A DNA stretch of 64,000 bases from Nitrospira sp. (GTDB lineage: Bacteria > Nitrospirota > Nitrospiria > Nitrospirales > Nitrospiraceae). Under the pieces are notes generated by a model. It did no database searches and was not told the origin of the DNA. It saw only the letters and a program-made list of their open reading frames with translations. The position numbers and the translations under genes were made by a program. Within the stretch, counting starts at the first letter, position 1. Each line of letters begins with the position of its first letter. The DNA lies in NCBI GenBank assembly GCA_005116955.1, contig SWDI01000003.1, forward strand, positions 369,335 through 433,334, read 5' to 3'. This document shows positions 16,355 through 23,744 of this stretch, one piece after another.

Positions 16355-18535
16355 ATGATGTATGAAACGGTGACCGATATCGATCAGTTGCTGGATCGTC
16401 TGCAAGCCTATCAGCCCGACGCTGATCTTGGCATGGTGCGAAAGGCGTATGCGTTTTCGGTGAAGGCGCATGAAGGACAAACGCGTCACTCCGGAGAACC
16501 CTATGTGAAGCACCCCGTCGCGGTGGCCGGCGTCTTGACCTCTCTGAAAACCGACGTGACGGCGATCGTGGCCGGGCTTCTGCACGATACGCTGGAAGAT
16601 ACGGTAGCCACGGCCGATGAGCTACAGCGTGAATTCGGGAAGGAAGTGGTCCATCTCGTTGACGGCGTGACGAAGATCGGGAAAATTACGTTTCGCAGTT
16701 CAGAGGAAAAGCAGGCGGAAAACTTCCGCAAAATGGTGCTCTCGATGGCGGATGACATTCGCGTCGTGATCATCAAATTGGCCGATCGGCTCCACAATAT
16801 GCGAACCCTTGAGCACCTTAAAGAAAGTAAGCGGCAGGAAATCGCACAGGAGACGTTGGAGATCTATGCGCCGTTGGCCAACCGTATCGGAATTGGGTGG
16901 ATGAAGAACGAACTGGAAGATTTGTGTCTGAAGCACCTCAAGCCGGAGGCCTACGAAACCCTGCGTGTGTCCGTGGCGAAACGCGACGAAGACCGGCAGC
17001 AGTATATCCAAGAGGTACAAGCCCTTGTTGAGACGGCGCTGGCGGAGAATGGGTTGGCCGGAGCTGTGCACGGAAGGCCAAAACACCTCTACGGCATCTA
17101 TCAAAAAATGAAGAAGCAATCGATTTCGTTCGGAGAGGTCTACGATCTCACCGCCTTGCGAATCATTACTGATACGAAGATGAATTGCTACGCGCTCCTG
17201 GGCGTCATTCATTCGTTGTGGCGGCCGCTGCCTGGTCGCTTCAAAGATTACATCGCGATCCCCAAATCGAATCTCTATCAATCTCTCCATACGACCGTGG
17301 TCGGGCCGAAGGGCGAGCACGTAGAGTTTCAGATCCGCACGGAAGAAATGCATCGTGTCGCCGAGTACGGAATCGCAGCGCATTGGAAGTATAAAGAGCA
17401 GGGGCGTGTGCAGGATAAAGACAGCAAAGCTTTTGGATGGCTCAGACAGTTCATCGAATGGCAAACGGATCTGCCCGATAATCGTCAGTTTATGGATTCC
17501 GTGAAACTTGAGTTGTTTCACGACGTGGTCTATGTCTTTACCCCGAAGGGAATCGTCAAAGAGCTGCCGAAAGGGGCCACGCCGGTAGATTTTGCGTATG
17601 CGATTCACACGGAAGTTGGTGATCATTGTGTTGGGGCCAAGGTCAATGGGAAGATCGTTCCCCTGAAGCATGAGGTGACGAGCGGCGACACCATCGAAAT
17701 TCTGACCTCCTCCAACCAGACTCCGCACAGGGATTGGCTCAAGTTTGTACGGACCTCACGGGCCAAAACCAAGATTAAACATTGGATTAAGATAGAGGAA
17801 CAGAAGCGGAGTTTGGAAATCGGGTGGCGTTTGCTCGAGGCAGAGATTCGTCGGCATGGGTTGCCCCCCTCGCAGGTCTTCAAGTCGGATGCGCTGCTCG
17901 ATGTCGCCAAACAGGAAGGCTACGCCACGGTTGACGAGTTGGCCGCAGCGGTGGGGTTCGGCCACGTTGCGACGGCTCAAGTCGTCGGACGGTTGGTGCC
18001 TCCGACATCGGCGGGAACGTCCATTCCACCCGACCCGGTTAGCGTTCCCAAAGTCGTCGGCACGAGAGGGGGAGAGCCGGGCGTCCAAGTCAAGGGTGGC
18101 CGCGATCTGTTGATGCAACTGTCGCGGTGCTGCAATCCCGTTCCAGGAGACAAGATCTTGGGATACATCACGCGTGGAAGGGGCCTCACGATCCATTCGG
18201 TTGATTGTCCTAACCTCGAAGCCTTGGACTATGATCGAGAGCGTCTGGTGATGGTGGAGTGGGATACGGCCACGTCGAGTCAACATGCGGTCAAAATCGC
18301 CGTCATTGCAGAGGATAGGACTGGAGTGCTGGCGAATGTGTCATCGGCGATCGCGGAATGTAATGCGAATATTAGCCGTGCCGAGATAATAACCAGAGAG
18401 GATCGGAAGGCCGAGTTGGATTTCGTGGTCGAGATTGCCGACACGAGTCATCTCAACCGAGTGCTCAAAGCCGTTGAACGTGTGGAGGGTGTCCTTACAG
18501 CTAAGCGGCTGAGATCTTGGCGCGAAAAACCATGA
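16355..18535 (+). CDS. rel: Bifunctional (p)ppGpp synthetase/hydrolase, Rel/SpoT type
   Basis: This enzyme makes and degrades the alarmone (p)ppGpp. The 726-residue protein has the full long-RSH order: HD hydrolase (GEPYVKHPVAVAGVL and GLLHDTLEDT intact, so hydrolysis is likely), synthetase domain (GRPKHLYGIYQKMKKQ, then AIPKSNLYQSLHTTVVGPKG and EFQIRTEEMH), TGS (VFTPKGIVKELPKGATPVDF), a zinc-finger-like RCCNPVPGD and a C-terminal ACT domain. It begins two or three bases behind recJ. The only long RSH in the window. Confidence 0.95.
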   Translation: MMYETVTDIDQLLDRLQAYQPDADLGMVRKAYAFSVKAHEGQTRHSGEPYVKHPVAVAGVLTSLKTDVTAIVAGLLHDTLEDTVATADELQREFGKEVVHLVDGVTKIGKITFRSSEEKQAENFRKMVLSMADDIRVVIIKLADRLHNMRTLEHLKESKRQEIAQETLEIYAPLANRIGIGWMKNELEDLCLKHLKPEAYETLRVSVAKRDEDRQQYIQEVQALVETALAENGLAGAVHGRPKHLYGIYQKMKKQSISFGEVYDLTALRIITDTKMNCYALLGVIHSLWRPLPGRFKDYIAIPKSNLYQSLHTTVVGPKGEHVEFQIRTEEMHRVAEYGIAAHWKYKEQGRVQDKDSKAFGWLRQFIEWQTDLPDNRQFMDSVKLELFHDVVYVFTPKGIVKELPKGATPVDFAYAIHTEVGDHCVGAKVNGKIVPLKHEVTSGDTIEILTSSNQTPHRDWLKFVRTSRAKTKIKHWIKIEEQKRSLEIGWRLLEAEIRRHGLPPSQVFKSDALLDVAKQEGYATVDELAAAVGFGHVATAQVVGRLVPPTSAGTSIPPDPVSVPKVVGTRGGEPGVQVKGGRDLLMQLSRCCNPVPGDKILGYITRGRGLTIHSVDCPNLEALDYDRERLVMVEWDTATSSQHAVKIAVIAEDRTGVLANVSSAIAECNANISRAEIITREDRKAELDFVVEIADTSHLNRVLKAVERVEGVLTAKRLRSWREKP

Positions 18536-18559
18536 TCGATGGTGTTGTGGAGGCAGGTA

Positions 18560-19036
18560 TCAAGGCTGGCCGAACTGCAGTTTCGTTCCTTTCTCAATCT
18601 TGTACCCGTCAACTGTCCCACCCGTAATTTCAAGCACGTACATCGCGTCGTCCCCGTTTGGGCGGTATTGAGGGCAGGACTCGTCGGTCTTCGTGCAGAT
18701 CGGAACACTGCGCTCAATATGAGTCACTCGCTTTTTCGCATCAATCCAAATGAGATCCAGTGAAATTTTTGTGTTCTTCATCCAGAAGGACCAGGCTTGA
18801 GGTTCGCTGAAGAAGAAGAGCATCCCATGGTCTTTCTTGAGATGATCCCGGTACATGAGTCCGACGGAGCGTTTGAGCGGTGTGTCGGCGATTTCGGCCT
18901 TGATGGTAGTGCCGGAAGGAGTGTGAATCGATACGAGTTCACCTCCGGCGGCTCTGGCCACCCGCATATCACCAGCTAGTAATCCGCCTGTAATCACGGC
19001 AGAGAAAGCAAGCCATGTCGAGAATCTCCAGCACAT
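18560..19036 (-). CDS. Exported DUF192 protein
   Basis: A DUF192 protein of 158 residues from the ATG at 19036 (an upstream start would add 48 residues with no signal character). It has a signal peptide (LAFSAVITGGLLAGDMRVARA) and the family core TIKAEIADTPLKRSVGLMYR followed by DHGMLFFF, SFWMKNTKISLDLIWID, and ITGGTVDGYKIEKG. Function unknown; members are small periplasmic beta proteins. Converges with rel at its 3' end (24-base gap). Confidence 0.85.
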   Translation of the reverse strand: MCWRFSTWLAFSAVITGGLLAGDMRVARAAGGELVSIHTPSGTTIKAEIADTPLKRSVGLMYRDHLKKDHGMLFFFSEPQAWSFWMKNTKISLDLIWIDAKKRVTHIERSVPICTKTDESCPQYRPNGDDAMYVLEITGGTVDGYKIEKGTKLQFGQP

Positions 19037-19178
19037 CAGCGTATCGTAATGATCGATTCTCTCGCAGTCAAGAAGGCTATTTGCTTGCAGTGTTGGCGAG
19101 AGGGCATGTGGTTTTCCTAATCTTGCAATCTTCTCGCCGCTTGTGCCATCCTCGCCTCGGGTTGACTGAGAGGAAACC

Positions 19179-19364
19179 ATGCAAGAAAAGCGTCGAGTGC
19201 TCTATAAAAAAGGCGTGTTTGTCTGTCCTACCTGCCGTCAGTCTTATGTGCAGGAAAAGTGGATCGAGGAGTGGCGGATTCGTTGCCATCGTTGTACCTA
19301 CCGTGGAACGTTGACGGAAGTGTCGGTTGAAGAGCATATGGAGGAAGAGACTATTCGACGCTAG
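19179..19364 (+). CDS. Small zinc-ribbon protein
   Basis: A 61-residue protein with two Cys pairs (CPTC near residue 16 and CHRC near 37) that should form one zinc ribbon. The N- and C-termini are charged. Unknown function. ATG at 19179 follows GAGAGGAAACC. It is divergent from the DUF192 gene and precedes the flavodoxin-like gene. Confidence 0.6.
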   Translation: MQEKRRVLYKKGVFVCPTCRQSYVQEKWIEEWRIRCHRCTYRGTLTEVSVEEHMEEETIRR

Positions 19365-19397
19365 CCGGCCTCATGTTTCCATCCTGACCGTAACGCT

Positions 19398-20039
19398 GTG
19401 TCATCACACCGAACATTCATCTCTCCGTTGATTCAACTAGGGCATGGCTTGGCCCTTGCCCTAACGGTCATCTTTGTTTGCACCGGCTGTACATCTTGGT
19501 CTTGGGCGAACGAGGCCTCGCCATCGGTGAAGATCCTCGTCACCTACCATTCTCTTTCAGGAAATACCGAACGTATGGCGGAAGCGGTGGTGACCGGAGC
19601 ACAATCGGTCTCTGGGGCGCAGGTTCTGTTGAAACGTGTTGGGCAAGTGACTGCGGAAGATCTGTTTTCTGCAGATGCGGTGGTGGTTGGATCTCCTGTC
19701 TATTGGTCGAACATGTCAGGAGAGGTGAAGACCTTCTTCGATAACTGGCAGTTCAAGTTCGGCGTCTTCCCTGACTTCAAGATGAAAAACAAGATTGGGG
19801 CGGCTTTCGCCACGGGAGGGCAAATCTCGAGCGGGAAAGAGGTGACGCTGTTGACCATTCTTGCCGCGATGCTGGGCAATCAAATGATTGTGGTGTCCGG
19901 CGGCGGCGCGTTTGGGGCTTCGGCGACGACAGAAGGGACTAGTCCGGGGATCGATGATCAAGAGCTCGCTGATGCCAGAGCGTTAGGCAGGCGCGTAGCT
20001 GAAGTCACGAAGCTGATCAGAGGCGGATCTTCGCGTTGA
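19398..20039 (+). CDS. Exported flavodoxin-fold protein (WrbA-like)
   Basis: A flavodoxin-like FMN protein with the FMN phosphate loop TYHSLSGNTERMAEAV and the second loop VVVGSPVYWSNMSGEVKTFF, then GAAFATGGQISSGKE and GGAFGASATTEG, as in NAD(P)H:quinone oxidoreductases of the WrbA group. Unusually it has an N-terminal hydrophobic segment ending VFVCTGCTSWSWANEA, which could be a lipoprotein or Sec signal, so this copy may be outside the cytoplasm. Start is GTG at 19398. Possible role in quinone or metal redox chemistry. Confidence 0.75.
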   Translation: MSSHRTFISPLIQLGHGLALALTVIFVCTGCTSWSWANEASPSVKILVTYHSLSGNTERMAEAVVTGAQSVSGAQVLLKRVGQVTAEDLFSADAVVVGSPVYWSNMSGEVKTFFDNWQFKFGVFPDFKMKNKIGAAFATGGQISSGKEVTLLTILAAMLGNQMIVVSGGGAFGASATTEGTSPGIDDQELADARALGRRVAEVTKLIRGGSSR

Positions 20040-20058
20040 ATTATGTTGAGGAGCGTCT

Positions 20059-20256
20059 CTACCGGTCCACTGTGCTAGTCGAGGCTCCCTGGACAGCAAT
20101 CTCGACAAACTCATGGATGTTTTTCGCGCAGCGGCCGCAGCAGCCGTTCTGCTTGAGGCCGAACTTCGACTTGAGCTGACAGGGCATCACACAGCCTGAT
20201 CGTCCAGCCTCCCGGACATCTGATTCGGTAATGCCATTGCACAGGCACACGTACAT
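20059..20256 (-). CDS. (2Fe-2S)-binding Bfd-like protein
   Basis: A 65-residue protein of the bacterioferritin-associated ferredoxin type: start MYVCLCNGITESDVREA, then GCCGRCA. The Cys pattern CxC-x(about 30)-CCxxC provides four ligands for a [2Fe-2S] cluster. In Bfd this cluster feeds electrons to bacterioferritin to release iron. No bacterioferritin is next to it. It converges on the flavodoxin-like gene (20-base gap). Confidence 0.8.
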   Translation of the reverse strand: MYVCLCNGITESDVREAGRSGCVMPCQLKSKFGLKQNGCCGRCAKNIHEFVEIAVQGASTSTVDR

Positions 20257-20276
20257 GCTATCCTCAATCGACGATT

Positions 20277-20726
20277 ATGAGAAGCATTCTCAGTATGTCA
20301 CGGGATGGGCATGTTGTCAAGCTACGAAAAGGCGCGAAGGCGACCTTGCAAGGGGGCACAACTTCCGACTATTTTCCTATCACCGTCCACCATTGTTGTG
20401 ATGGAGACACGTGTACCGTGACGCTCAATGATCCGTTCTTGCCGCCGGTGCTGGGGGATCATATTCCGGTGCGGCTCGCAGGGATTGATACGCCGGAACT
20501 GAAAGGCGACTGCGCCGCCGAGCGGGCGCTCGCGATTCAAGCTCGTGATTTTCTCGTGGCGCGGCTCGCAACCGCAGTGCGTGTCGATCTCCACTCCCCT
20601 GCACGGGATAAATACTTCCGCCTCAACGGTCGCCTCCTCGCCGACGACCGAGACCCCTCCCAAGGCCTCATCACTGCCAACCTAGCGCGCCCCTATGACG
20701 GCGGCAAGAAACTGCCGTTCTGTTAA
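20277..20726 (+). CDS. Thermonuclease-like (SNase fold) protein
   Basis: A 149-residue staphylococcal-nuclease-like protein. Present are the strand HCCDGDTCTVTLND (catalytic Asp region), VRLAGIDTPELKGDCAAERA (family Arg and Asp), and GRLLADDRDPSQGLITANLA replacing the usual 'GRxLAxVxxxGxxVNxxLV' segment. No signal peptide is evident and there is a short extension at the N-terminus, so the start may be downstream (ATG 20295). Likely nuclease, but the second catalytic Arg is not certain in my reading. Confidence 0.7.
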   Translation: MRSILSMSRDGHVVKLRKGAKATLQGGTTSDYFPITVHHCCDGDTCTVTLNDPFLPPVLGDHIPVRLAGIDTPELKGDCAAERALAIQARDFLVARLATAVRVDLHSPARDKYFRLNGRLLADDRDPSQGLITANLARPYDGGKKLPFC

Positions 20727-20751
20727 GTGGGGCGCCTTACATATACCCGAC

Positions 20752-20828
20752 GACCGGCAGGTCTCGACCCAAAGCAGAAGTCCACGACCGACCGCTACCA
20801 GAGGGGGTCTTACGCTGATCCGCATAAG
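20752..20828. repeat. Repeat in cassette region, copy 1 (right half)
   Basis: The sequence GGCAGGTCTCGACCCAAAGC, then GACCGACCGCTAC, ending CGCATAAG, is repeated with substitutions at about 21925-22000 (GGCAGTCCTCGACCCAAAGT ... GACCGACCGCTAT ... CACATAAG). It ends in GATCCGCATAAG (20817-20828), which recurs as a perfect inverted copy CTTATGCGGATC at 20942-20953. No protein seen. Confidence 0.55.
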
Positions 20829-20954
20829 ACTCCGTGATAACTGGTCTAGCTGTCGCAATTCATTGGACAAGCGTCCAGCACGGCGTATTATTCCCTAATA
20901 ATAGTGGCGTCTTATACAGACAGAAAATGGCAGATCCGGTTCTTATGCGGATCG

Positions 20955-20972
20955 GCCTAAGCATAGTTAGGT
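20955..20972 (+). other. attC-like core junction 1
   Basis: GCCTAAGCATAGTTAGGT has the paired core form RYYYAA-n-GTTRRRY of integron cassette boundaries, here with only five bases between the arms. Two near-identical copies are at 21302 and 22118. It lies six bases before the start codon of the first cassette gene. Confidence 0.5.
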
Positions 20973-20977
20973 GGCAC

Positions 20978-21307
20978 ATGAAGATTGTCGACGAACTGAT
21001 CGAAACATATCTAGCGACGCAACTTGATGCGACGACTGTCCGTTCGTGGTACCAGAGATGTCAACCGTCCGAGGAGCTTCTGTCCGCTGTCGCGGAGAGA
21101 ATCGGCTCTGCGTTTCTCGCTCGCCGTCTAGATTTTGAGGCTGCCAGCGGCCTACTTAATCAACTCATGCCGCTTGTTGGCTTTGAGACTGCGCCACGAC
21201 GTTTCTGGGAGTTCTACGTGGCGTTTGAGAATGCTGAGTGCTCAGGCAATTCTGACCGTTGTGCACGGCAGGCCGTAAAGGCACTAACAAGCAGCGGTTC
21301 GGCCTAA
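20978..21307 (+). CDS. Hypothetical protein, first cassette gene
   Basis: A 109-residue helical protein beginning MKIVDELIETYLATQLDATT. No recognised domain. The ATG at 20978 is chosen because it directly follows the GTTAGGTGGCAC junction; an open frame upstream (from 20834) crosses the junction and is unlikely. Its TAA stop is part of the next junction (GCCTAAACATT). Both ends being fixed by junctions is how integron cassette genes are packed. Confidence 0.6.
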   Translation: MKIVDELIETYLATQLDATTVRSWYQRCQPSEELLSAVAERIGSAFLARRLDFEAASGLLNQLMPLVGFETAPRRFWEFYVAFENAECSGNSDRCARQAVKALTSSGSA

Positions 21308-21319
21308 ACATTGTTAGGC
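21302..21319 (+). other. attC-like core junction 2
   Basis: GCCTAAACATTGTTAGGC: two 7-base arms complementary except one position. It contains the stop codon of the first cassette gene and is followed by GGCGAC and the ATG of the next. Confidence 0.55.
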
Positions 21320-21325
21320 GGCGAC

Positions 21326-21802
21326 ATGGAAGCCTTCAAGCTCCAGAAGCGAATCTGGCGCGACAGCGACTTCGCCGATATGGGCTGGCATGATGCAACG
21401 CTCTGGTCTATCACTGCTGACCCGGAGCGGTTCGAGTTCCTCGCCGACCTGGATTACATCCTCAAGTGGGTTGAGCCGGCTGGGGGCGAAACGTACTTCC
21501 GATTCTGGGTGGCACCCGTCACCATGGTCTTCCACAATGCGCACACTGTGAGGGTCAACACCGACAGTGCCCAAGGTGTCCTCGAAATCGCAGATTTTGT
21601 TCGTGAGTCTGCAGGCTTGACTTCAAACCAACAGATGGCCCAGTACACCTACAGGTTCGACTGCCAGGAAGGCACGATCTCACTGGTCGCCACGGGGTTC
21701 TCACTCTTCGTCCGCAGGATGCCGATCCTCACGAGCTCACAGCGCCTTGAGCTGGCCGAGCGAGGAGGAATCAGCTTCGAACGCGATTCAGCCGCCGCCT
21801 AA
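21326..21802 (+). CDS. Hypothetical protein, second cassette gene
   Basis: A 158-residue protein starting MEAFKLQKRIWRDSDFADMG and containing MGWHDATLWSI and LADLDYILKWVEP. The Trp/His/Asp-rich N-terminus and alternating strand pattern resemble small immunity-type or DUF proteins, but I do not recognise a named family. ATG at 21326 is preferred over the TTG at 21311, which lies within the junction. The TAA stop lies within GCCTAAC, the left core of the attC-like site at 21797. Confidence 0.6.
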   Translation: MEAFKLQKRIWRDSDFADMGWHDATLWSITADPERFEFLADLDYILKWVEPAGGETYFRFWVAPVTMVFHNAHTVRVNTDSAQGVLEIADFVRESAGLTSNQQMAQYTYRFDCQEGTISLVATGFSLFVRRMPILTSSQRLELAERGGISFERDSAAA

Positions 21803-21860
21803 CAAGCGGCGGGCCTTCGTCGCCACGCTTCTTATTGCAAGTAATGGCGACCGTTAATGC
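21797..21860 (+). other. attC-like recombination site A
   Basis: The site runs from GCCTAAC to CGTTAATGC (64 bases). Between them GTCGCCA (21819-21825) and TGGCGAC (21845-21851) form a perfect 7-bp stem. This is the normal attC size and layout, with left core, imperfect inner stem, right core; the right core is degenerate (GTTAATG rather than GTTRRRY). Confidence 0.5.
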
Positions 21861-22000
21861 GACAGGGCCGAGGACCGCTTTATGGCGGTGCCATCTCAGC
21901 GCCGAACTTCCGCTCATGGCCGATGGCAGTCCTCGACCCAAAGTGGAAGTACATGACCGACCGCTATCGGAGGGGAGCTCACGCCGATCCACATAAGAAG
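21861..22000. repeat. Repeat in cassette region, copy 2 (full)
   Basis: Begins ACAGGGCCGAGGACCGCTTT and contains CGCCGAACTTCCGCTC, then the segment shared with copy 1. Its left half is repeated at 22850 (ACAGGGCTAAGGACTGCTTT, GCCGAACTTCCGCTC), again directly behind an attC-like site. So the repeat travels with the sites. The 110 bases that follow (to 22117) hold nothing I recognise. Confidence 0.6.
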
Positions 22001-22117
22001 ACGATCTCATCGCTGTAGTAGTGGAGCGGAACGGCAATGGGTTAGGGCTGACGATCGGTGCGTGCTCGCCGGTTTAGGCAGAAGTGGACAATCTGCCGTA
22101 GCGGGATTATACAGTCT

Positions 22118-22135
22118 GTCTAAACATTGTTAGGC
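22118..22135 (+). other. attC-like core junction 3
   Basis: GTCTAAACATTGTTAGGC differs from junction 2 at one base. It precedes the HEPN-like cassette gene by 13 bases. Confidence 0.55.
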
Positions 22136-22148
22136 CTCGAGTTTAGGC

Positions 22149-22793
22149 ATGAGTAGACCGCACCCATATGTCATGTTCTTCGGCGATGCGGTCGACGCTG
22201 ACAGCCAAATCGCATTTCTTCGTGAATCCATGGATAGCCTTGAGAGGTTGTTATTTGAAGCGGCAAGGCGCCTACCTGGGGATCATCCGCCCTTGAATGA
22301 CGCAGTCGCAGCCCTAGCAGCCGACCGCGAGACCCTCTACGGAGAAATTCTGCCAGAGGTCGTGCATGAGTCCCATGCGATTTCATGCATGGTCTTTCTT
22401 GAACGGGTGTGCAGAGATTTCGTGAAGGAGCTCGCCTTCGCGCTCCCGAGCAAACTGACCCTCAATGATCTTTCTGGCACCGTCCTTGAGCGCTTCCGAA
22501 CATACTGTGAAAAGCTAGCTGCACTCGAATTCAACCTCTCCCCTGACGAATGGCAAACTGTTCAAGGCCTGCTTGCGATTCGAAACGCGTTAGTTCACAC
22601 GAGCGGTCTCATTGAGAATTCCCGAGATAAGAGAACTATCGAAGTCTTTATACAGCGCCACAGAACTCCTGAAGTAGTAGACGGCCGGCTTCGTCTATCA
22701 AGGGCGACATCGGAACTCTATATCGACACTCTTGCGAGATTTACCGAGGCGATTTTCAATGCAGCGCTTGATCGCTTTCCTCGCGAGGCCTAG
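22149..22793 (+). CDS. HEPN-like protein, third cassette gene
   Basis: A 214-residue, mostly helical protein. Near residue 150 it has LLAIRNALVHTSGL: Arg-Asn-x3-His (RNxxxH), the HEPN ribonuclease signature, preceded by the long helices usual for HEPN/RiboL-PSP-type proteins (FLERVCRDFVKELAFALPSK). HEPN proteins act as RNA-cleaving toxins or defence effectors, usually with an antitoxin partner; none is adjacent. The TAG stop is part of GCCTAGC, the left core of attC-like site B. Function is inferred from the motif only. Confidence 0.65.
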   Translation: MSRPHPYVMFFGDAVDADSQIAFLRESMDSLERLLFEAARRLPGDHPPLNDAVAALAADRETLYGEILPEVVHESHAISCMVFLERVCRDFVKELAFALPSKLTLNDLSGTVLERFRTYCEKLAALEFNLSPDEWQTVQGLLAIRNALVHTSGLIENSRDKRTIEVFIQRHRTPEVVDGRLRLSRATSELYIDTLARFTEAIFNAALDRFPREA

Positions 22794-22849
22794 CCAGCCG
22801 TTGGAGCGGACGTCTCCGCGCTCCGGCGCCGCTCACCGCACGTTATAGC
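22788..22849 (+). other. attC-like recombination site B
   Basis: From GCCTAGC to CGTTATAGC, 62 bases, with GAGCGG (22804-22809) and CCGCTC (22829-22834) as inner stem. Same size as site A and likewise overlapping the stop codon of the preceding gene. Confidence 0.5.
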
Positions 22850-22925
22850 TACAGGGCTAAGGACTGCTTTTCGGCGGTGCGACTCTCGCCGCCGAACTTC
22901 CGCTCCTGGCCGGATGCCGACGGTC
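22850..22925. repeat. Repeat in cassette region, copy 3 (left half)
   Basis: TACAGGGCTAAGGACTGCTT, GGCGGTGCGACTCTCGCCGC, GAACTTCCGCTCCTGGCCG match the left half of copy 2. The sequence from here to 23122 has no supported gene; it appears to be the decayed end of the cassette region. Confidence 0.55.
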
Positions 22926-23122
22926 GCAGAATAGCCATTTACCGTCCGTTGTGGGGAAATCGAATTGCCAATCTCACCGGGCTCAAATTTCAAGAGCTGA
23001 AGGATAGGCAATCCTTAAGGTTTTCTGGAGAGTCGGACGTTCTGTGTAATAACCGGTCGGTCATTGCACACCCTTTGGTATGCTCTTCAGCGTAGTGAGC
23101 TTGGTGCTTGGCAGCAACGGCG

Positions 23123-23467
23123 CTAAGGCTTCGAAGAAAGGGTCAGGGCCACTGGGTAAGGTGTTGTGTGCAGAGCCCTGCGAATCTGTCCGCCGACCAG
23201 AGTCATGAAAAACCCACCCACCATCAAGATCATGACCTCCAGTATCCAAAAGCGCTCTTGTGTGGCGAGCTCCAGACAGACGGCGATGAAGTACACGACA
23301 AACGGCGAGAAAATCACGCTCATATTCGAGAAACCTAAGAAGAGCGTCGCAGCGATGCTCAATCCCACAAGCAGCCCCGTCCCGATATCAAAATAGATGA
23401 TCGGTGCGACAACGAACGCCAACCCAGCCACGAGCCAAGCAATGGCTTTCCCCGTAAAGGCCCGCAT
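23123..23467 (-). CDS. Small integral membrane protein
   Basis: A 114-residue protein with three to four hydrophobic helices (IAWLVAGLAFVVAPIIYF, LLVGLSIAATLFLGF, VIFSPFVVYFIAVCLEL, ILEVMILMVGGFFMTLV). The N-terminus and C-terminus are basic. Unknown function. AGGAAACAG precedes the ATG at 23467. Confidence 0.65.
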   Translation of the reverse strand: MRAFTGKAIAWLVAGLAFVVAPIIYFDIGTGLLVGLSIAATLFLGFSNMSVIFSPFVVYFIAVCLELATQERFWILEVMILMVGGFFMTLVGGQIRRALHTTPYPVALTLSSKP

Positions 23468-23478
23468 ACAGCTGTTTC

Positions 23479-23658
23479 CTATCGAAGGAAGTGGGAAGTT
23501 GTACCCGCGTCGTCTCGTTCCGGTTCCAGCAACGGGATAAGTTCAACATCGTGTTCGGCGCGAGAGATGTCCACCGGGCGCTTGCCCGTGGGCGTCGTCG
23601 CCGTTTTGTCCGCGCCGTGCTTGAGCAACATGCCGGAGCTGGACGAGTGCGCATGCCA
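23479..23658 (-). pseudogene. Ankyrin-repeat gene remnant
   Basis: Reading the minus strand in one frame gives GMLLKHGADKTATTPTGKRP, then VDISRAEHDVELIPLLEPE and a stop at 23479. This is an unmistakable C-terminal ankyrin repeat (LLxHGADxxxxxxxGxxPxDxA). Upstream only WHAHSSSSG resembles an ankyrin helix, after which the similarity stops. No start codon or full gene remains, so it is a truncated relic left of the Ycf48-like gene. Confidence 0.7.
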
Positions 23659-23744
23659 ACCTCCTGGGTTGCCAAGAGAATCTGGCCGCCGATTCTACCT
23701 CAATTCCAAATCAACTGCGGAATCCGGGATGAGTGGAGAGAAAC

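Noticed and set aside
21771-22037. An 88-codon minus-strand frame in the cassette region
   Set aside because: It lies over the repeat and attC-like site, has a low-complexity Ser/Arg composition and no start context; most likely a by-product of the repeat.
22850-23122. Possible fourth cassette
   Set aside because: No open frame with a start after the GTTATAGC core; only the repeat half and decayed sequence are visible.
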